A stretch of DNA of 64,000 bases from Cryphonectria parasitica EP155. Its lineage: Eukaryota > Ascomycota > Sordariomycetes > Diaporthales > Cryphonectriaceae. Position 1 is the first letter of the stretch, and the number at the start of each line of letters is the position of its first letter. Under the pieces are notes generated by a model, which had not been told where the DNA came from, searched no databases, and saw nothing but the letters and a program-made list of their open reading frames with translations. The stretch lies in the NCBI RefSeq assembly GCF_011745365.1, contig NW_024468911.1, forward strand, positions 4,644,759 through 4,708,758. Reading direction: 5' to 3'. Of this stretch, positions 33,532-45,395 are shown piece after piece. Position numbers and translations under genes: made by a program.

Positions 33532-35500
33532 TTAACTCCGTCCAAATCCGAACCATCCCTTCTTAGCAGGCTGCTTCTCAGAGTCAGACTGCACGTTAGT
33601 CTTGTTTTGGGGCGCCTTGGCCTTCTCTGTCTGTGTCGTGGGATATTGGACGTAGTTCCAGGCGACGTCCAGAAACAAGGGTTTCACAGGAATTGGCTCC
33701 AGCTTTGGTGGGTAGGTGACCACATTCTCGAGATCGACGCCTTCAGAGGGGTATTGCGCTAATCTCTCGATGAGAGGTCGTCTTGCCGCATGGAGATCGC
33801 CCTTGCCAGCCTGCTTGCGCAGGTTTGAGATCTCCACAAGCGCCCGGGTGCGCTGCAGCTCGCCCTTCAGGAGACTATGAAGAAACGCAGCCTCGCTCTG
33901 GGCGACCTCGACAGTCTTGAGTCCTTCATCTTGGCCTCCGTTGTGTTTGGCGAGAACTGGCATGGCAGCCTCGCACTGGTCGTGGGCATGCTTGGTCAAG
34001 GCCAGGGCATTGGCTGCATTGCCGACCAGCGAGTGGGAACGAGCAATGGCTAGGGACCTGGCGAAGAGATTCGTCAGTGACACGCCATTGGTGAGCAAAT
34101 GGCTTCAAATGTACTCACTTCAAAGCTGTGAAATACTTAGTCACAGCATCAATCTCCGCTGCGAGATGCTCGTCTGCTGCAACTCCTGGTAGCTCGTTTG
34201 CGACTTCCAGGCTCTGCAGGGTTTTGTCATACAAATTGACCTTCTTTTCCTGCTGCTTGACCTGTTGGCTATCCTTGATCAAGGGCTGGTCCACCTCTGG
34301 TAGCTTCTTCTTGCTCTTGAGACTAGGGCCGTCGCCCAGTACGGCACCGTCCCTTTCGCCCATCAAAACCCTGTTGCGACCTATCTGCCAGCTCAGCAGG
34401 TCGTACTTGAGCTTCGTGCGCAGGATGGCCAGGTTCTGCATGCGCGAGTCGCCCTGCGCAACACCCTGCTCCTTGAGTTCGTCAATTGCCTGTTGCGTAG
34501 CGTCCACCGCATCGTTGCTGATTTCGAGAACGGCATCGTAAGCTTCAGCCTTGCTGTTCGGCCGCAAATCCGAAGAGGCGCCCAGTTTTTGAGACAGCTC
34601 TGCAGTCGCGCCCTCGAGAGCCTCGAGCTTCAGTGCGATCTCGGCGTCTTCCACAGGGACCTTCCTTCCTCTCCACGTGGTAAACCTCAGCGCGCCGCCA
34701 TCGGTCATCGTCGTATCCTCATCTTCCTTCAAGAAAGTGGGCGCAACATCGTCGACTCTCGACACCAGAGCATCGTCGGATTGTGGGAAGTGCTTCTTGG
34801 CCAAAGCAAGTATGGAGAGTGTTGTCGGTATGTCAAGTTGACGCTGTGCGAAACGCAGAGGTGTGTCGACCGAGTCCGAAACGTAGTCCTTGAAAGTATT
34901 GCCTTCTAGGGCGGCCGTGGGGAGAGCCGTGTAGATGATCTTGGCAATGGAGTAGCTCTCGAGACACTGCTGCCATTTCTTGCCGCGGAAAGAAGAGTCG
35001 CCCTTGAGGACTGCCGCATATGCCCAAGCGCTCAGGACATCGGCCGAGTTCGCACCGCTCTCCTTGTCGGTCAATGTGGCGACCAGCTTCTCGACAATCT
35101 TGGTGGCCTGGACCAGTTTCGAGATGACCTGCGACCTGGTCTCGCTATTGATGTCGTCCCGTGACCGCCATGCCATCGACTTGGCCCAGCATCGTTCGGC
35201 AGTAAGGAGAGGCACTTGAATAAACCTGAGGAAGCGATCAGTCCTGTAATGTTGGAAGCAGGCGCCAGGCCTGCCACGGAAAGCCACAAGGTTGACTACT
35301 ACTCACTCATGGTTTTGCGCCAGCTGCGAGGGAGCCACCTCAAAGTTGGAGTGGTTCTTGGCCGGATTCTTGTCCTGGATGCACAGCCTCTTCTTGGTGC
35401 TCCTCAGCCGCGTAGTCAACCGCGAGGCGTATGCGCTGTAGTCATTGGCGTAGTCGAGCAGCTCGAGCCTGGTCTCGAGAACGAATTTGGTCGCATCCAT
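33532..35500 (-). CDS. SRP68: Signal recognition particle subunit SRP68
   Basis: Three exons on the minus strand (35500-35307, 35225-34119, 34057-33532) encode 608 residues, typical of fungal SRP68. It binds SRP RNA and SRP72 in the cytoplasmic particle that targets nascent secretory proteins to the ER. The N-terminal RNA-binding domain is clear: MDATKFVLETRLELLDYANDY, RLTTRLRSTKKRL, and AQNHEFIQVPLLTAERCWAKSM, where exon 1 joins exon 2 within the Glu codon. The central part is helical (TPR-like), with VDAVTKYFTALKSLAIARSH across the second junction. The C terminus has the conserved short motif YPPKLEPIPVKPLFLDVAWNYVQYP that contacts SRP72, then a basic tail ending GWFGFGRS. Introns use GTGAGT donors with CTGAC-type branch sites. 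The start ATG matches the family start. Confidence 0.95.
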
Positions 35501-36379
35501 GGTGGTGTCGGGGCTGCTTTCCCACCCACGCAATAAGGCTTAAAGTACTACGTGTGGCAAGTGTGTCAGAGAGGGAGAAGGTGTGGTCGGTCACAGCGCA
35601 AGTTGCAGAGGAGGGAGAGCGTGTGGTGACGAGGCAAGTCTGAGAATACTTACAAGCAGCAACTAGCCTTGCCATATCGAAAAAGTGCCCCGCTGCAAGC
35701 TAACCTCGTGCGTTAGCACCAAAGATGCTGTAGCTGTCCAGTTACCAGAACGTCACAGTGCTATCAGATACCGTCTACAGCGATAACGGACCGGGCCCGT
35801 CCCGCCCAACACCGCCCTGTACTGTAGCTTCTAATCCCTGTCGCCGAAAAACGCGGGTGGCATGAGCTCTTCCGGCGCAGGAAGTCCAAAAAATATCCAT
35901 CATATCATCGATTGGCGACGACAAATTTATACACCAAGCTGTAAAGCTGCTCTTATACCCGCCACCCACCGCCCCCTCCCTCCACCCATTTTTTTTTTTT
36001 AATTCTTTTCACAGATCGCCTTACGTATATTTAGCTCACGGTTGTCTGTCTCTTTTGAGAAGAACTTTTCTACTTGTCTACATTTTCATTTGTTAGACTG
36101 TACGAATAGTTTGGCGCGCACTCCACCGAGGTCTTTGAGGAAGCAAGAATTGTCAAGCACAACACCGAGAAGATCAGCATCGCATAAGTACTCAGCATGA
36201 AGCGCGTAAGGGAAATCCCTCGGATATAGCCAAAGGTTAGAAGAGGTGATCAGGTCAGGCGCCAGATCACAAGTCGACATTTGCTGACTTGCTCGTTCCG
36301 ACTCAGTCTTTTCCTCCTACAATGATCTGATACGAAGCAACGGCCCCTTCTCGATTTGAACGGTCTGCACCGTGTCCTC
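35501..36379. promoter_or_regulatory. Divergent promoter region, SRP68 and PPR protein
   Basis: About 880 bases between two start codons pointing away from each other. It contains a T-run near 35991-36000. It probably holds promoters and leaders for both genes; no specific site is claimed. Confidence 0.5.
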
Positions 36380-39300
36380 ATGCCAATGCTGGAAAGAACG
36401 GCTGCAAGTCTGGAGCCATGCAACTTCCAAAGGGTTCTCCCTCCAACAAAGCTTCCCTTCAAGTCACGACGACGCCTCCATACTGCTTTCTGGCAACATG
36501 GCGCTGCCGACATTGAGCTGTCCAACGTCTGGCACGCTCTCCTCCGCGAACCACTCGAGTCTCTCAGCATCCTGTCCACCCCACAGTCCGCAGGACCTGA
36601 CTCGTCGAACCCCTCAATATTCTTGCTCGACTTCCTGTACCCTCAAGGGGCTACCTCCCTCCTCAGAAAGCTGTCACCATCTATCCTAGACAAGTATGGG
36701 CGGCCGAGGCTCCATTTCCGTGGCGCGGTACCACGGCTTTTCACTGCCTCAGCATCTCCTTCTCAACAACAACTTCCGTCCCCACCTGGGGACATGAGAG
36801 TGGCCTCAGAAGCGGAAAGTCCTTCCACACAAGATGAGGTTGATCGGCGAGCGGATGACGTCGGCGAGGAGACTGAGCTAGGAAATGAAGGGGCCTTTGA
36901 TGAGACCGAAAAGCATACACGCGAAGATACTCCTCACGATGGGTCTACCACATGGAAACCTTCTCCTGAATACGTATTGGGCCGACTGCGTGACCTCCTG
37001 CGAAGAAATCAGGAGGCCGATTTCAATGATGTCTGGCAGGCCTACCATGCTAAAGTTCACTCACGGGAGACTCGAGAAGTCTATCGTCCCCAATTTCTGG
37101 ACTACATCACGAAATACAGGAGCAAATCATCTTTGCTAGCCTTGTGTCTCAAGTTTCACAACCTGAAAACGGTCTGGGACGTCTGGGCACGCTTCCCCGA
37201 AGCGCACAGCTCGAAGGCTCTCAATTTTGATGACATCGAACGATACATCTCGGTGAATGAGCTGATGAAAGGGCTCATAATGCTGATCAGGAGGGTACAG
37301 CACCTCGAGAAGGTCGCCATCCCGGGCACAGACCCAGAGCTCTCCAAGAGCTTGATGAGCCATTTCATCTACCCTTGTATCCACCGGTACACAAGGCGCT
37401 GTCACCCGGACGATTATTTCCAGCTGCTCAAGCTCTTGAAGGATCCCATCCTATACGAAGACTTCATAGGATATACCTCCACGTCTCATAAGTTTCGGCT
37501 CGCCAACGACCTGTACAAGCAGTATCGTCAGCTGCCCGACGTCAAGATACGCGGCCACATAATGCACAAGATGATCGAGCTCGTCTACATCCCTACTGAC
37601 GACGCTGCAGGCATGGAACTCGTGCTCGTAGATTTCTACGGGCGATTCGGCAGGCTAGACATCGGGGCTTATCGCAGGTATATGGAGTTCTACGCGCGGA
37701 GGGGCGATGTCAAGTCGGTACAACGGTTGTGGGGCGAGTATACGACTTATTACGCTGAGGAGCGCAAGCCCAAACGAATCGTTGAGGGCAAAACCTTGAG
37801 TAACAAGCCTGACTTTCTGCCTATGCTCCACGTCCATGCCGTTCGAGGCGAGCTTGGCCAGGTACGCCGGATCTTCAGCCAGGCCCAGACCATTCACGGC
37901 TCGAGGCTCAATGTCGTCTGCTGGAACATCTTACTGAATGCGCACGCCAAGGCTGGCGCATACGACGCTGCTGTTCGTGTGTTTGGCGTGATGAGACAGG
38001 CTGTGTCCCTGGACCTATACAGCTATGGTACCATGATGGGCATGACGGGCTCAAGGGGCGACCTCGAGTTCACCCTTGAGCTGTATCGTATGGCGAAGAA
38101 CGACGGTTTGAAGCCCAATGTCACAATGGTAGACTGTGTTGTCGAGGCCTACTGCCAGAACGACAAATACAACGACGCCAAGAGCATCGTTGAAATGACT
38201 ACGCAGAAGGGTCGTTTCAGTCGAAAGGAACTTGCGATTCTTTGGAACACTTTACTCTATCACCACGGTATGCGCCACGACTTGGTCACCGTCAATGAAA
38301 CCTTGGGCGAGATGACGCGGTTTCGGATCGGATACGACGGCGAGACTTATGCACACCTGCTGCGCGGTCTAGCTCTTTGCCGACAACCTCACCATGCTCT
38401 CTACCTCGTTCAAGAGGCTGTGAGAAGTAAGACGTGGAAACCAACGTTACAACATTATGCGCTTCTCATGAGCTCCTTCATACGGAGTGGTCAGCCCCGT
38501 GAACTGCTGAGAACCAGCACCATTCTTCGAGGTCTCGGATTACCGCAGAACGGAGAGATGCTTCTGAAAGTTCTTCAAGCTCTTGGCCAGTGGGCCACCA
38601 GACATAAGGATGCGAGCAAGTCGCGGGCGTACCTCGTGTCGGCGTTGCGCCAGTTCAGAAGATCCATCGAATGGGACAAGGAGCCTCACAAGGCACTCCT
38701 CCAGCGTCGGAGCGTTGACCAGCCATGGGTCAAGCAGGCACCTGATCCGCCGACCGTTTCACTGCGCAACGAACAGGCAAGCGTCCTTATCTTTACGTTC
38801 ACGCAGATGAGAGAATTCACGACAGTCCAAGACGTCCTCGATCTGTGGCATTCCTCAAGCCCCGAAACGTCCGACATGCCCGAACCCCCCCTGAAGCTCC
38901 TCGAAGCTCTGATGCTCTCCGCCTTCTACCAGCACAGCTTTGAGGAGGTCCAAGAGATCTGGGACATCATCTTCAACCGAGTTCTGGAACTGTCCCGCGT
39001 AGCTGCGCCCGGCATGAGCCGCGCCGAACCACTGCCATCCATGCGTTACATCCTCACCGATGCGCTAAAAACGATGCAGCGCACGTACGCCGCCCAGGAC
39101 GATGCTGACGGTCTGCGTAAGACCATCACGAAGGTCCTCCGTGCCGGTTTCAGGCTGGACAGCAAGAATTGGAACTACTACGTTCAGTTCCTCGTCAGCA
39201 TGAAGAAGTGGCGCGAGGCCTTTATGGTCTGCGAGGAGCAGCTTATGCCGTACTGGCGCGGGTGGCAGCGGGTGAGGGCCAAAGTAACCAAGGCTCGGGC

Positions 39301-40078
39301 TGTGTTGCCGCTCGAGATGCGCAGGAAAGGGATGAATCCCCATCTGCCGCGGCCAATCTCCTACACGCTCATGGTGTTGAGCAAGGCGTACATGGACCTG
39401 GAACAGATGGCGGCATGGTCTACCGAGGCGGAACGACTGCTCAAATACATCGTGTCCAAATGTCCTAGTGCCATATCCGCCGTAACGACCCAGCTGCGCT
39501 CGAGCTCTCCGCTCGAGGAGAAGCTGCTCACGACCGACAAGGCGACCGACGCGAAGGAGCAAAGAGAGAACGAGGCGCAGAAGAAAGACGAGGAGGACGG
39601 GGATGATATCCCGCAGGCGTTCAAGGAGATGATGGAGATAGCCAGTGGAAGGCAAGAGACGGATGCTGAGCAGGACAATTGGGTGCTGCAGAACGCGGAC
39701 CCGGCCGAAGGCGAGCTTGCCAGTAATGCCGTCGCTAATGCTCTCATAACAGACACATTACCCGAGACTGATGACGGCGACTGGATTGACATCAGCGACC
39801 AAGACAAGGACGTCGACACCTGGGACTCTATCACTCCCGACCGAAAGTCGCCCGAGTGGCAGAAACTGCAAGCAGCCGAGACAGCCATGTTCAAGACTGC
39901 CGCATCGAGAGCCACCAATTCCAAACAAGGTGAGGGAGGAGGAGATCCATCTCCCTCGTCGTCATGGTCTGCGGAGCAGGCGCCTGTAGACAGTCATGCT
40001 ATGCAGCCAAAGCGGCCGTCTCCCAGGTCCAGAGGCAGAACCAGCAAGAAGAAAGGGAAGGACGACAATGACTTTTGA
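36380..40078 (+). CDS. Mitochondrial PPR protein, cya-5 type
   Basis: One exon of 1232 residues. The first ATG (36380) gives MPMLERTAASLEPC; the second, two codons on, gives MLERTAASLEPC. The N terminus is basic and hydroxylated, as in mitochondrial presequences (FKSRRRLHTAFW). Helical repeats fill the centre. The clearest PPR-type units lie between about residues 500 and 700, for example VVCWNILLNAHAKAGAYDAAVRVFGVMRQA, then LYSYGTMMGMTGSRGDLEFTLELYRMAKNDGLKPN, and MVDCVVEAYCQNDKYNDAKSIVEM. The C terminus is acidic and ends in a Ser/Lys-rich tail. The layout fits the fungal family that includes Neurospora CYA-5, which supports expression of mitochondrial cytochrome oxidase subunit 1 mRNA. Equivalence to CYA-5 is inferred from overall architecture, not proven. 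It faces SRP68 across a divergent promoter. Confidence 0.85.
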   Translation: MPMLERTAASLEPCNFQRVLPPTKLPFKSRRRLHTAFWQHGAADIELSNVWHALLREPLESLSILSTPQSAGPDSSNPSIFLLDFLYPQGATSLLRKLSPSILDKYGRPRLHFRGAVPRLFTASASPSQQQLPSPPGDMRVASEAESPSTQDEVDRRADDVGEETELGNEGAFDETEKHTREDTPHDGSTTWKPSPEYVLGRLRDLLRRNQEADFNDVWQAYHAKVHSRETREVYRPQFLDYITKYRSKSSLLALCLKFHNLKTVWDVWARFPEAHSSKALNFDDIERYISVNELMKGLIMLIRRVQHLEKVAIPGTDPELSKSLMSHFIYPCIHRYTRRCHPDDYFQLLKLLKDPILYEDFIGYTSTSHKFRLANDLYKQYRQLPDVKIRGHIMHKMIELVYIPTDDAAGMELVLVDFYGRFGRLDIGAYRRYMEFYARRGDVKSVQRLWGEYTTYYAEERKPKRIVEGKTLSNKPDFLPMLHVHAVRGELGQVRRIFSQAQTIHGSRLNVVCWNILLNAHAKAGAYDAAVRVFGVMRQAVSLDLYSYGTMMGMTGSRGDLEFTLELYRMAKNDGLKPNVTMVDCVVEAYCQNDKYNDAKSIVEMTTQKGRFSRKELAILWNTLLYHHGMRHDLVTVNETLGEMTRFRIGYDGETYAHLLRGLALCRQPHHALYLVQEAVRSKTWKPTLQHYALLMSSFIRSGQPRELLRTSTILRGLGLPQNGEMLLKVLQALGQWATRHKDASKSRAYLVSALRQFRRSIEWDKEPHKALLQRRSVDQPWVKQAPDPPTVSLRNEQASVLIFTFTQMREFTTVQDVLDLWHSSSPETSDMPEPPLKLLEALMLSAFYQHSFEEVQEIWDIIFNRVLELSRVAAPGMSRAEPLPSMRYILTDALKTMQRTYAAQDDADGLRKTITKVLRAGFRLDSKNWNYYVQFLVSMKKWREAFMVCEEQLMPYWRGWQRVRAKVTKARAVLPLEMRRKGMNPHLPRPISYTLMVLSKAYMDLEQMAAWSTEAERLLKYIVSKCPSAISAVTTQLRSSSPLEEKLLTTDKATDAKEQRENEAQKKDEEDGDDIPQAFKEMMEIASGRQETDAEQDNWVLQNADPAEGELASNAVANALITDTLPETDDGDWIDISDQDKDVDTWDSITPDRKSPEWQKLQAAETAMFKTAASRATNSKQGEGGGDPSPSSSWSAEQAPVDSHAMQPKRPSPRSRGRTSKKKGKDDNDF

Positions 40079-40472
40079 TACGAGGCTGCCGATGACTGGG
40101 GTGGTGACCAAATCATTGTACACGAGCTTAGAGTTGTGGTGTCCAGAGAGACAGAGAGAGAGCGTTGCCTATTTACTTACTGGCTTGTATATAGTGCAAC
40201 AGACCTATTCACCCACCTCTTGTGCATCCCTGGCAGATCAGATATGAATATCTTCGACGTCGGCCCGTGTGATGAAGACCTCCATGTCATGTCAAAGAGG
40301 ACACCGACAAAGAGAGACGGTGTGATGAAATCTGAGCGGCACCCTTTCAATTCGCCTCGTGTTCGTTGAGAGCATGTGGTAGTCCGTTCATACACACTCT
40401 ACCAAGAAGTATGGAAGAAAAGAGTGCATATAGCCGCCACAACGTAAATCCTGTCCTCCCATGAGATGTTTC
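40079..40472. other. Short intergenic region between convergent genes
   Basis: Joins the 3' ends of the PPR gene (+) and the MMS1-like gene (-). Nothing else was recognised. Confidence 0.5.
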
Positions 40473-43400
40473 TCATAAGACCGGCACAAGGAAATACTCC
40501 AGAATGTCGTATGCCAAATCAAAGTATCTCCTCCTCAACCCATCTCCATCCATCCCTATATCATTGTCTTCGTCTCCTGAGAAATCCTTCGTCCACCGCC
40601 CGTTGTCTAGCCTGTCTAGGTACTCCACAAACATACCCATCCACTCCTCTCTCTTTGTCATCAGTCCTTCGAGTGCCCGCTTCTCCAGACAGCGCTGCAT
40701 CAGGTCCCCATCGACCTGCATCTCCAGACCTCGGTCCACCACAGGCGTTGGGTCGAAGGCGTCCGTATCGTCCTCATCCATGCCCATGTCCTCCAGAGGC
40801 AAATACGTGAACGGATACAGCTCGGGTGAGGTCTCGGAGATGTTTTGCACAAAACGCAGGAGCCTCCATACACTGAGATCTAACAGCGTGAAGTGTTGCA
40901 TGGAACCGTCGATACCCATCCCGAGAATTTCGGAACCGTCGACCGAGGCCGGTAACAGACCGAATTTCCTCTCCCTACGCCTCTCACGCGACCACGTGGG
41001 TAGTACGCGCCCAAGACGAAGCCGGCGCACAGATGAGGGTAGGTCTGTCTCGAAGAGAACCTCGCAGTCTTGACCCGGGTTGTCCCAGGGGATCCAGAGG
41101 CCTGTCACGTTGCAGTTCTGGTCCGAGACCAGTACGATGGACTGTGGCGGGTCGGATACGATCGGTGTGGACAGCGCCTCGTCCCAGGCACCCGCCACTT
41201 CGAGCATGTCCATAACTGATCGTGTGGTCCCGTCCATGTGGGTCATCGTGGGCTCCTGATCATCATCATTCTTCTCCAGAACACGCAACGAATCGCCTTT
41301 GATCAAGGCCAGTGTTCGCGACCCACCAGGCAGTATGGACAATTTCCATGCAGGCCCGCCAATTTCCTGGCTCGGCGCTTGTGTGATCTTTTTCTGTCCC
41401 TCGTCGAGTTCGTGATAGAGGATCAATGCTCCCATGCTCGACTGAATTTTGTGACCACTCGTGGTGACCGCAGAAATAGGCCCAGGAGGATCTCCTTCTG
41501 ACCGTTTGAGCTTGTACCGTGTCCAGAAGCGGATCTTGCCTCGCTTCTGTCCGGGTTCCGGTTTCTCTTGGACGGCTGACACTATGATAATCTTGCCTCC
41601 ATTTTGGTGCCCGCGTGTGGAGACGAGGAGGTAGTAATGGTCGTGCCCATAGTCTGATCTGACATGCCATTCTTCAAGACTAAGGATTCTGTCTCCCGAC
41701 ACTCCCAGGCCAGAGATGAATGGAACTTCATGTTTCGTCTGGCCATTTGCCGAAACCCCCAAATCTTGCCCGGTTTCGGGATCGATGAACATCAAAGTCG
41801 TCTGTTCACGGATCGTCTGAGTGCCAACAACGAGACACTTTAGGACGTGGGAGTATAAGACTTTGTGAGGCGTTGACCCTAATGGCAGATGACGCTGGAC
41901 AGGACCCGCCTGAGATTGTAGCTCGGCTAGCAAGACGTGATCAGTCGCAAGGAGGAGGAGCGGGGTATTGGCTTCGTTCCCAGACAAGCTGTTCGGTAGG
42001 ACTGTCACGGATGTAATCGCCGGAGATGGCTTGCTGCTGTCTTCTGCATCAACTGTCCAAACGCTTTGCTTCAGTGTGAAGCCGTGACCCTCAAGAAAGT
42101 TGCTGGCCAGCACGAGGCGTGAATCACAACAGAGGAAAACCTCGCCGGCTTTGCGGCCTGAATAGACGTGAACAGGCATGGAACCCATCCGAGAGAGAGA
42201 TACGGCTCCTGTCTGCAAAGGCTCGAAAGTAGAGATGCCGACCGTTGCGACAAGACCGTCGCGGCTGCCAGCAACCAAGACGGCTTTCCCGGCAGTCTTT
42301 TCGAAGACGAACACAAGGCTTGTGGGAGGTTCAGTGGCAACTGTGCAACACGGCCCGATATCAGTCAGTCATTGAAACAGGCATCATTACGACATGTGCC
42401 AAACACTCACACTCTTCCAAGGAAACGGTTCCAATGCGTTTTTGGCCTGTGATGCTGTAAAATTCCAGGTGGACGGCTTTATCCAAGCACAAACAGGCGG
42501 CGGCATATATCTGGCCTGAGAGCGTACACAACGAGAAGGACGTGACCTCAGCCTCGGGAAAATCTGTGGTGTAATGATGTTGGGCTTGAAGATCTCGAGC
42601 ATTCAACTTGATAGTATGGAGCTGGAAGCTGCTGCCTGTATGCGAAATGACAGCCAGAACATCTCCTTCCAGGGTGGCGTCTGAGACATTCGCATTGCCA
42701 AGGCCCAGTGACGGGAACAGAAACCGAGAGCTATTTTATTTTTCATTAGTTTAGACAAGCAGCACAGACGAGTGGACAGAGACGCGAATTCAGACTTGCC
42801 TCCTGAAGCGATTCACAAATATGACACCTTTCTCTGTAACCTGAAGGATGGTCTCGTCGTCCACACGAGCTGCCAAGAGTGTGGGCGAGGACAGATCAAA
42901 GAAGACCTGGTCCTGATCCACATCACGTACAGATGTGGCGGTAAATCTCGAGTCAAACGAAAGCAGAGCAGACCTGCCAGCCACTGATAAGAGGAGATGA
43001 TAACCGGAGTCAAGATCTAAGGCGTTGTCCTGGAACATGAAGCACCGCCTGATGAGAGTGCCGAGATCGAGTTCTATACCAATGTTGGCCTGCAGACCGT
43101 AGCGGAATTCCACGATCGAGCTATCTTTGGCTCTCCCTGCGGCAGCGTATACGGAGTCCGCAATGCCTTCGAGAGAAGACCTGTCCTGCCCGTCCTGCCT
43201 CTGACCTCGAATGGACGTGCCGCCAACACCATCGCTGCTGTCCCAGCGGCTCGACTCTGCTGTGGTGACGAAGTCAACAGCAGGCGCCCAGTTCGGGATA
43301 CGGCACAGCTTGGTGATGACTTTCCGAGGGGATGCCTGGCAATTGTTAACGATCTGTTCAAGTTGTGGTGACATCTTCGCTGGAGAACTTGCCCTCCAAA

Positions 43401-44865
43401 CCCCTCCCTGTCCAGAATCTCCCCCAAACACCAGAGTCTCGCCATTGACCAACGCCTCGCCGTCATGGAACTCATCGGCAAGACTTGCGAATGCCGTCGA
43501 CACGCTACAGAAAGTTCCATGGTAAAAAGAGGCACCTAGTATATCATCCGAGTCACATTCTAGGTAGATCACAACGCCATCTTCTCTTGCCATGTAGATG
43601 AAATCTCTGTCTCGATGGTATGGGTATAGCCGTGGAGGGCGAGACCATGCGGTCCAGAGCGGTGGGTCATCTGCTGTGTAAAACTCAGAAGGGGGAAAGC
43701 GATTGATGTCACAGGGTTCGAACGAGGGAGAGCCCTGGAGGGCATCCGCACAGTAGGCAACCTCACCCTCCGATACCGCGAAGAAGGCAGACCGAACAGT
43801 GAGCGGTATGATCATCAGAGGCATCTCGTGCTGTGGAGGGAGAGCGTGGCCGTTCTTTTCCCGAGCAAATACCTCCCTCAGGTCATCCCCCAGCATCCAG
43901 TCGTAGGTGATCATACGGGAGACGCCATCCTTCACCACGATAAGCAATAGGATAATGTGTTGAGGATCCTGGGACCGAGGGTAGAGAAACTCGACCGCAT
44001 GTATGACACCGTTGACGGTCCTTGGGCGAGAGGACAGGATAGGTTTCAGGGGCAAACCCCTCGTATAAGAGTCGTTCAGACGACGTACTGAGTTCAGCTC
44101 ATGAACGATGAACATGTTCCTGGCGCAGGCCTGGACAGCAAATCTCGAGCTAGGATCTACGGCCAGGTGGAAGCCCGGCCGGACGAGGCGTGAACTGTGG
44201 ACATGCTCCTGCAAAGCAACAAAGTCGAAGGACCCAGGCTCATCCCCCGGGCGAAGAAAAAGGAAGACGCAGTCGCCCGTCTCCAGCACGACCAGGAGCA
44301 GCTGGGGTGGCAGCGTTGATGCGCCTAGTGCTGGTGAGGTGGGCGAGGAGAGGTAGGGCTCGATGTCGCCCAGGTCGTCGTCGGCAGCATCTGGGTGAAA
44401 GCCAGCCGTGGCGTACTTCTCGCCGTTGACCACAACGGGACTGGAGCCGATGACATTGGCATTTCGAATACGTGAGCCAAAATCACACTTCCTGCTGATG
44501 TTGTGCAGCTGGCCGTCTCGTCTGAGCTCTGCTATCTGCACGTAGTGGTCCTATGAGAGAAGGTAAGTCAGTCACACATCAGCCACAGTCTGGCAGGCAT
44601 GCATGCATGCTTTAGAGACGCGGGTGGGTGTGCTCACTCCTACAAAGGCCACATCGTTGTGCTGGGAAGATCGCAGCCGAACAGACAGGACCCAGTGTGC
44701 CACCGGGCTCTGGACGACAGTTCTTGTCATAATACCACAACGCGGTGCACGTCGAACTTGTCTTGGGGACCCTCTGGTGGTGCTCGTCTTGTTGAGGAGG
44801 TCGACCAGGTTGCTATCCCTGGTGACCCACTGGCCATTTTCCAGAACGTGAGACTGGAAAGCCAT
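40473..44865 (-). CDS. MMS1_N/CPSF-A-type beta-propeller protein
   Basis: Four exons on the minus strand (44865-44638, 44550-42800, 42730-42411, 42340-40473) give 1388 residues in frame. The N terminus (MAFQSHVLENGQWVTRDSNLVDLL, VQSPVAHWVLSVRL, NDVAFVGDHYVQIAELRRDGQL) and the following strand-rich region (FHLAVDPSSRFAVQACARNMFIVHEL; LYPYHRDRDFIYMAREDGVVIYLE) match the fungal 'mono-functional DNA-alkylating methyl methanesulfonate N-terminal' proteins. These are relatives of DDB1, CPSF160 and SF3B3 built of beta-propellers. The length and N terminus differ from the other three, so this looks like the separate fourth fungal paralogue. By family a role as a scaffold of a cullin-4-type ligase or in RNA/DNA metabolism is possible, but the function here is unknown. 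Intron 2 (42799-42731) is GC-AG, with donor AG|GCAAGT; the other two have GTGAGC and GTGAGT donors. Confidence 0.88.
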
Positions 44866-44933
44866 AATGACTCTCTCTATGCTAGTATGCCCCTGGCAAG
44901 AATGAGGGATTTAGAGAGGACCAAGAGGAGGGG

Positions 44934-45019
44934 TAGAGAGAGGAGTAGTAGAGAGAGAGAGAGAGAGGAGGAGGAGGAGGAGGAGAAGAAGAAGGAGGAG
45001 AAGAAGGAGGAGGAGAGGG
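44934..45019. repeat. Polypurine tract (GA, GAG, GAA units)
   Basis: About 85 bases of almost pure purines on the plus strand, changing from GA to GAG to GAA/GAG units, 70 bases upstream of the MMS1-like start codon. In the transcript it would read as a pyrimidine-rich leader. Confidence 0.85.
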
Positions 45020-45391
45020 TCCAACAAGAAGTGAGGGTAGCTTCTTTTACCCCATCTGCAACAGCGCGAAGAATGTAGGTGGGCATATGATGTCGCATGA
45101 ACTTTGTGCCGACTCAAGGAGGGGGAAATAAATCCAGCAGCTGCGTCTTGATCAGCCTGGAATATTGAGCCGAGCAGTTGAAGCTGGAGAATGTTGTTAC
45201 GGTAAAAATGACCATCGTACCTGCTTCCAGAAAGTAATATTAGGTACAAGAGAGAAACCACAACATAGAGTGCTGGTGCAGGAACAAGATAGGCACTAAG
45301 AAGTGGTTCTGCAACCACGACAAAACGGGCAGGGCAGCTTTGCAGACGGGCAGCTGGGCAGCAGTGCAGGGTGTAGCCAGCCCGCCGCTCC

Positions 45392-45395
<4 letters not shown>

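Noticed and set aside
36356..36379. Upstream extension of the PPR protein from a TTG codon
   Set aside because: There is no ATG in this extension; the first ATG is at 36380, and the conserved-looking start MLERT is two codons later.
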